A stretch of DNA of 6,202 bases. Origin: Pseudomonadota bacterium. GTDB taxonomy: Bacteria > Desulfobacterota > Anaeroferrophillalia > Anaeroferrophillales > Tharpellaceae. A program made the translations under genes and the position numbers. The stretch covers positions 1-6,202 of the forward strand of contig WFRT01000024.1 in assembly GCA_015486445.1 (NCBI GenBank). The letters run 5' to 3'. Positions 3,545-6,202 of this stretch are shown in pieces (position 1 is the first letter of the stretch; the number at the start of each line of letters is the position of its first letter). Under the pieces are notes generated by a model that saw only the letters and a program-made list of their open reading frames with translations, had not been told where the DNA came from and ran no database searches.

Positions 3545-6202
3545 TCAGAGACTGATAATTTCAAGCCCCAGTTTGTCGGCCTCGGCGGCGGCGGTTTTGG
3601 CATCGGTAAGCACCGCGATGCCGGCCGGCTCGGTTTCAAGGTAGGTTTCGGCCACCCGGACAAGATCGTCCAGGGTAACCTTGAGAACCCGCCGCCGGTA
3701 TTCCCGCAGCAGCTCCGGGCTGCGGCCGAACAAGCGGTCGGAAAAGGCCTGTTTGGCCCGGCCGGCCGGGGAGCCGGGTTTGTCGATCTGGCTGACCACC
3801 CCGAGAATCGCCTCTTCAACCTGGCGGGGGTGGTGGCCGCCCGCCTTCAACCATTTCAGGGAACCGTCAAAATCATCCAGGGTTTCCCCAAGACGCGGAT
3901 CCCGGTAGGAATAGAAGCGAAAAGCGGCGCTGCCGGAATCGTGCCCGGCGCCGCCGCCGTAGGCACCGCCTTCCTCGCGGATGGCGCGATGCAGGTAACC
4001 GTTGCGCAGAAACCCTCCCAGAACCGCCAGCGGGGCGGCATCCGGATGGGCGATGGTCACGGTGGCATAGGCCTTGGCGCAAAAATTGACACTGGTATCG
4101 GTGGTCCAGGCCTGGCGCACCCGGGCCCCGGTAAAAGGCAGCCGGAAATCCCTGGACTCCTCGCCCAGCGGGATATCACACTCCCGCCAGCCCTGCTCGA
4201 CCTCGGCCGTCAGCTCGGCCTCGCGCTCATCCTCCCCCACCAGGAGAAACTGGCAGGGAGCGGAAACAATGGTTTCATGAAGCGCGGCAAAAGCTTTTCC
4301 GAAGGCTTCGAGCCGGGCTTCATCCCGCACCAGCCCGGCATAGAGCTGCTTGAGCTGCCTGAGCCCGGCCAGGCCGCCGGCGCGGTGGGTCAGGGCCGCC
4401 ACCGGGCTGCAGCCCGCCGCCGCCGCCCGCATCGCCAGCAGGTGGCCTGAGGCGGTAACCTGCTGTTCCTGGTGAGCCAGGTTCTGGGCCATGATCTCGC
4501 GGATATGGTCAAGCTCGTCAAAACGCACGCTTTCCGCCGTCCGCCGCAAAAGCCTGGTCAGTTCAACATGGTTGCGGCGCAGGGCCCGGCCGGAAAGCAC
4601 GAAAAAGCCCTTGACCCGGGAGGAGTCGTCGAGCGTTCCCCGCACCCGGTAGAAGGCCCCGATGCCGCCGCTGACCCGGGCCTGCCAGGCCTGGGTGCGG
4701 CGGTAGTCAAGCCCGTCGCAGCCCAATTCGGCAAGACAGGAAGAGTATTCAGGCAGCAGGTCAAGCTGGTCGGATGAAAGTTCCGGCAGGGTGAAAATCG
4801 CCTGCTGGTAAACCAGGCCGTTGGTCCCGGCCCCGTACCAGGTAACCGGCAGCGGTCCGGCCTCCTTACGGCCCAGCGGGATCGGCATCTTTTCGGGAAC
4901 ATCGTCAAGCCCCACCCGAGGCAGAATCTCGGGGTCGTCGGCTTCCCGCTGACGGGCCGCAAGCTGTGCCGCCCGCTCAACGATTTTCTCTCTCTCATCC
5001 CGGTCCATGGCCCGCAGACGGGCTCCCAGCCGGGCTCGCAGGGCGGCTTCCCGCCGGGGCGCCAGTTCGACATCGGGCACCATGGTCAAACAGACGCGAT
5101 GCTGATTGTCGAGCAGCAGACGGGTGACCAGGTTCCGGATGAAGTCCGGATGCCTGATCTTTTCCCGCAGCCGGGCCAGGACCGGGTCAAGATCGAGCCG
5201 GTCAAGCACCGAGCCCTTATGGACCACGGCCGGAAAGATATTGAGCAGGAGTTGCAGGCCATACGGAAAACCGTCGCCGCCGATCTCCCGGCGCTGGAGT
5301 TCGATCTGGTGCAGGGCGGCTTCCAGCTGTTCATCGGCGATCCCGTCCCGGGCCACCTTTGCCAGAATTTCCAGCACCAGTTTTTCGACCTCGGGCCCGG
5401 CATCTTCGGCGCAGCCTTCGAGACCGCAGCAGAACACCAGCTCGCGATGATCGTCGTCAAGGCCGCACAAAGGAGACGGGGCCCGGCCCAGGGAGGTGGT
5501 CTCGAGGGCGTCGAGAAGCGGTGAAGAACTGTTGTCGAGCAGTACCGAACTGAGCAGGTGGGCCTCGATCAACTCCTCGAGGCCGCCGCCGCACTCCAGC
5601 AGCCAGCCCACCACCACGTGGCTCCGGTCACCGGGGTCGGGACCCGAGGCTTCGACCGGAAAGCTTTCACAGGCCCGGACCGGCACCCGGCGTCTCGACT
5701 CCGGCGCCACCAGGAACGGGGCCCCGGGCTCACGCTTGAATTCCTTCAAGACCCGGTCGGTGAAAATTTCCTGGAGTTCGGCCGCCTCGATATCCCCGTA
5801 GGTCAGGAAAAAAGCGTTGCTCGGGTGATAGTAGCGGCGGTGGAACTCCTTGAGCCGGGCATGGCTCAAAAGGGGGATGATTTCGGGGTCGCCGCCGCTG
5901 TTGAAACGGTAGGTCGAGGTCGGGAAAAGGTGTTTGCTCAGCCCCTGCCAGAGAAAGTTGACCGGGGTCGCCATGGCCCCCTGCATCTCGTTGTAAACCA
6001 CGCCCCGAATGGTCAGCGGCGTAGCCGGATCAGCCGGGTCGGAAAATTCGAGCCGGTGGCCTTCCTGGGCGAAATCGAGCTCCTCGAGCCGGGGAAAGAA
6101 AACCGCGTCGAGGTAGACATCGAGCAGGTTGAAAAAATCCTTGCGGTTCTGGCTGGCAAAGGGATAGGCGGTCCAGTCACTGCTCGTAAAGGCGTTCATG
6201 AA
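3545..6202 (-). CDS. M16C (presequence protease/PreP-like) zinc metallopeptidase, partial at the N-terminus
   Basis: The C-terminal 885 codons of a large clamshell zinc protease are present; the reading frame stays open past 6202, so the Met at 6197-6199 is internal. The visible start, FMNAFTSSDWTAYPFASQN, matches the segment that follows the HxxEH motif in PreP proteins, so about 90-100 residues, including HxxEH, lie outside the window. Counting that Met as 1, Glu46 in DFAQEGHRLEF is at the position of the third zinc ligand. A second M16 domain follows, then the M16C-associated region from about residue 345 (DNQHRVCLTMVPD and, near 456, GTNGLVYQQAIFTLPELS). The final domain carries REEGGAYGGGAG at about 740, containing the Arg/Tyr pair that contacts substrate in the family, and SYRDPR. 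PreP enzymes degrade unfolded peptides of up to a few tens of residues; bacterial forms lack a targeting sequence and are probably cytoplasmic. The gene is convergent with prxU and shares its terminator. Confidence 0.92.
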   Translation of the reverse strand, partial: FMNAFTSSDWTAYPFASQNRKDFFNLLDVYLDAVFFPRLEELDFAQEGHRLEFSDPADPATPLTIRGVVYNEMQGAMATPVNFLWQGLSKHLFPTSTYRFNSGGDPEIIPLLSHARLKEFHRRYYHPSNAFFLTYGDIEAAELQEIFTDRVLKEFKREPGAPFLVAPESRRRVPVRACESFPVEASGPDPGDRSHVVVGWLLECGGGLEELIEAHLLSSVLLDNSSSPLLDALETTSLGRAPSPLCGLDDDHRELVFCCGLEGCAEDAGPEVEKLVLEILAKVARDGIADEQLEAALHQIELQRREIGGDGFPYGLQLLLNIFPAVVHKGSVLDRLDLDPVLARLREKIRHPDFIRNLVTRLLLDNQHRVCLTMVPDVELAPRREAALRARLGARLRAMDRDEREKIVERAAQLAARQREADDPEILPRVGLDDVPEKMPIPLGRKEAGPLPVTWYGAGTNGLVYQQAIFTLPELSSDQLDLLPEYSSCLAELGCDGLDYRRTQAWQARVSGGIGAFYRVRGTLDDSSRVKGFFVLSGRALRRNHVELTRLLRRTAESVRFDELDHIREIMAQNLAHQEQQVTASGHLLAMRAAAAGCSPVAALTHRAGGLAGLRQLKQLYAGLVRDEARLEAFGKAFAALHETIVSAPCQFLLVGEDEREAELTAEVEQGWRECDIPLGEESRDFRLPFTGARVRQAWTTDTSVNFCAKAYATVTIAHPDAAPLAVLGGFLRNGYLHRAIREEGGAYGGGAGHDSGSAAFRFYSYRDPRLGETLDDFDGSLKWLKAGGHHPRQVEEAILGVVSQIDKPGSPAGRAKQAFSDRLFGRSPELLREYRRRVLKVTLDDLVRVAETYLETEPAGIAVLTDAKTAAAEADKLGLEIISL

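Noticed and set aside
2812..3819. A 335-residue minus-strand ORF
   Set aside because: It is antisense to prxU, crosses the terminator and overlaps the real protease frame. Its composition is that of a GC-rich shadow frame.
3428..4450. A 340-residue plus-strand ORF over the protease C-terminus
   Set aside because: It reads through the terminator hairpin and is antisense to a clear M16C protein. No family features are seen.
6197..6199. ATG at 6197-6199 as the start of the M16 protease
   Set aside because: The frame stays open to the window edge, and the residues around this Met match an internal PreP segment that follows the HxxEH motif.

Overview
The window is a GC-rich (roughly 60-65% by eye) bacterial segment with four recognisable transcription blocks. 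Gene content and protein style (TRAP C4-dicarboxylate-type transporter, di-heme cytochrome c peroxidase, apparent selenocysteine use, M16C presequence-type protease) suggest a Desulfobacterota/deltaproteobacterial-like anaerobe or microaerobe. This is an inference from family knowledge; nothing in the window fixes the taxonomy.

Layout. Positions 1-233 (minus) hold the start of a TRAP small permease, dctQ, which begins with GTG and runs off the left edge. Positions 352-1347 (minus) hold dctP, the periplasmic TRAP binding protein. A strong hairpin (276-320) lies between them. Positions 1348-1694 form a divergent regulatory region with two back-to-back near-consensus sigma-70 promoters, one for dctP and one for the rightward genes, plus several palindromes. 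Positions 1695-2738 (plus) encode a periplasmic di-heme cytochrome c peroxidase with every catalytic residue I could check in place. Positions 2827-3435 (plus) encode a complete 2-Cys peroxiredoxin of 202 residues whose peroxidatic cysteine codon is an in-frame TGA (2965-2967). A perfect bidirectional terminator (3475-3509) closes this operon and the convergent gene. Positions 3545-6202 (minus) hold most of an M16C (PreP-like) zinc metalloprotease whose N-terminus, with the HxxEH motif, lies beyond the right edge.

The main result is the peroxiredoxin. Standard gene calling would see only a fragment starting near 3031, or a broken gene. Read through the TGA, the frame gives a full AhpC/Prx1-type protein with selenocysteine exactly at the catalytic position, and with SECIS-like hairpins just after the codon. 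It therefore looks like a selenoprotein of the PrxU kind and not a pseudogene.

The two rightward genes make functional sense together. The cytochrome c peroxidase would remove hydrogen peroxide in the periplasm using electrons from c-type cytochromes, and the seleno-peroxiredoxin would remove peroxides in the cytoplasm. They are 88 nt apart with no terminator between them, so they are probably one peroxide-defence operon. The TRAP genes are divergent, and the protease is convergent and separately transcribed.
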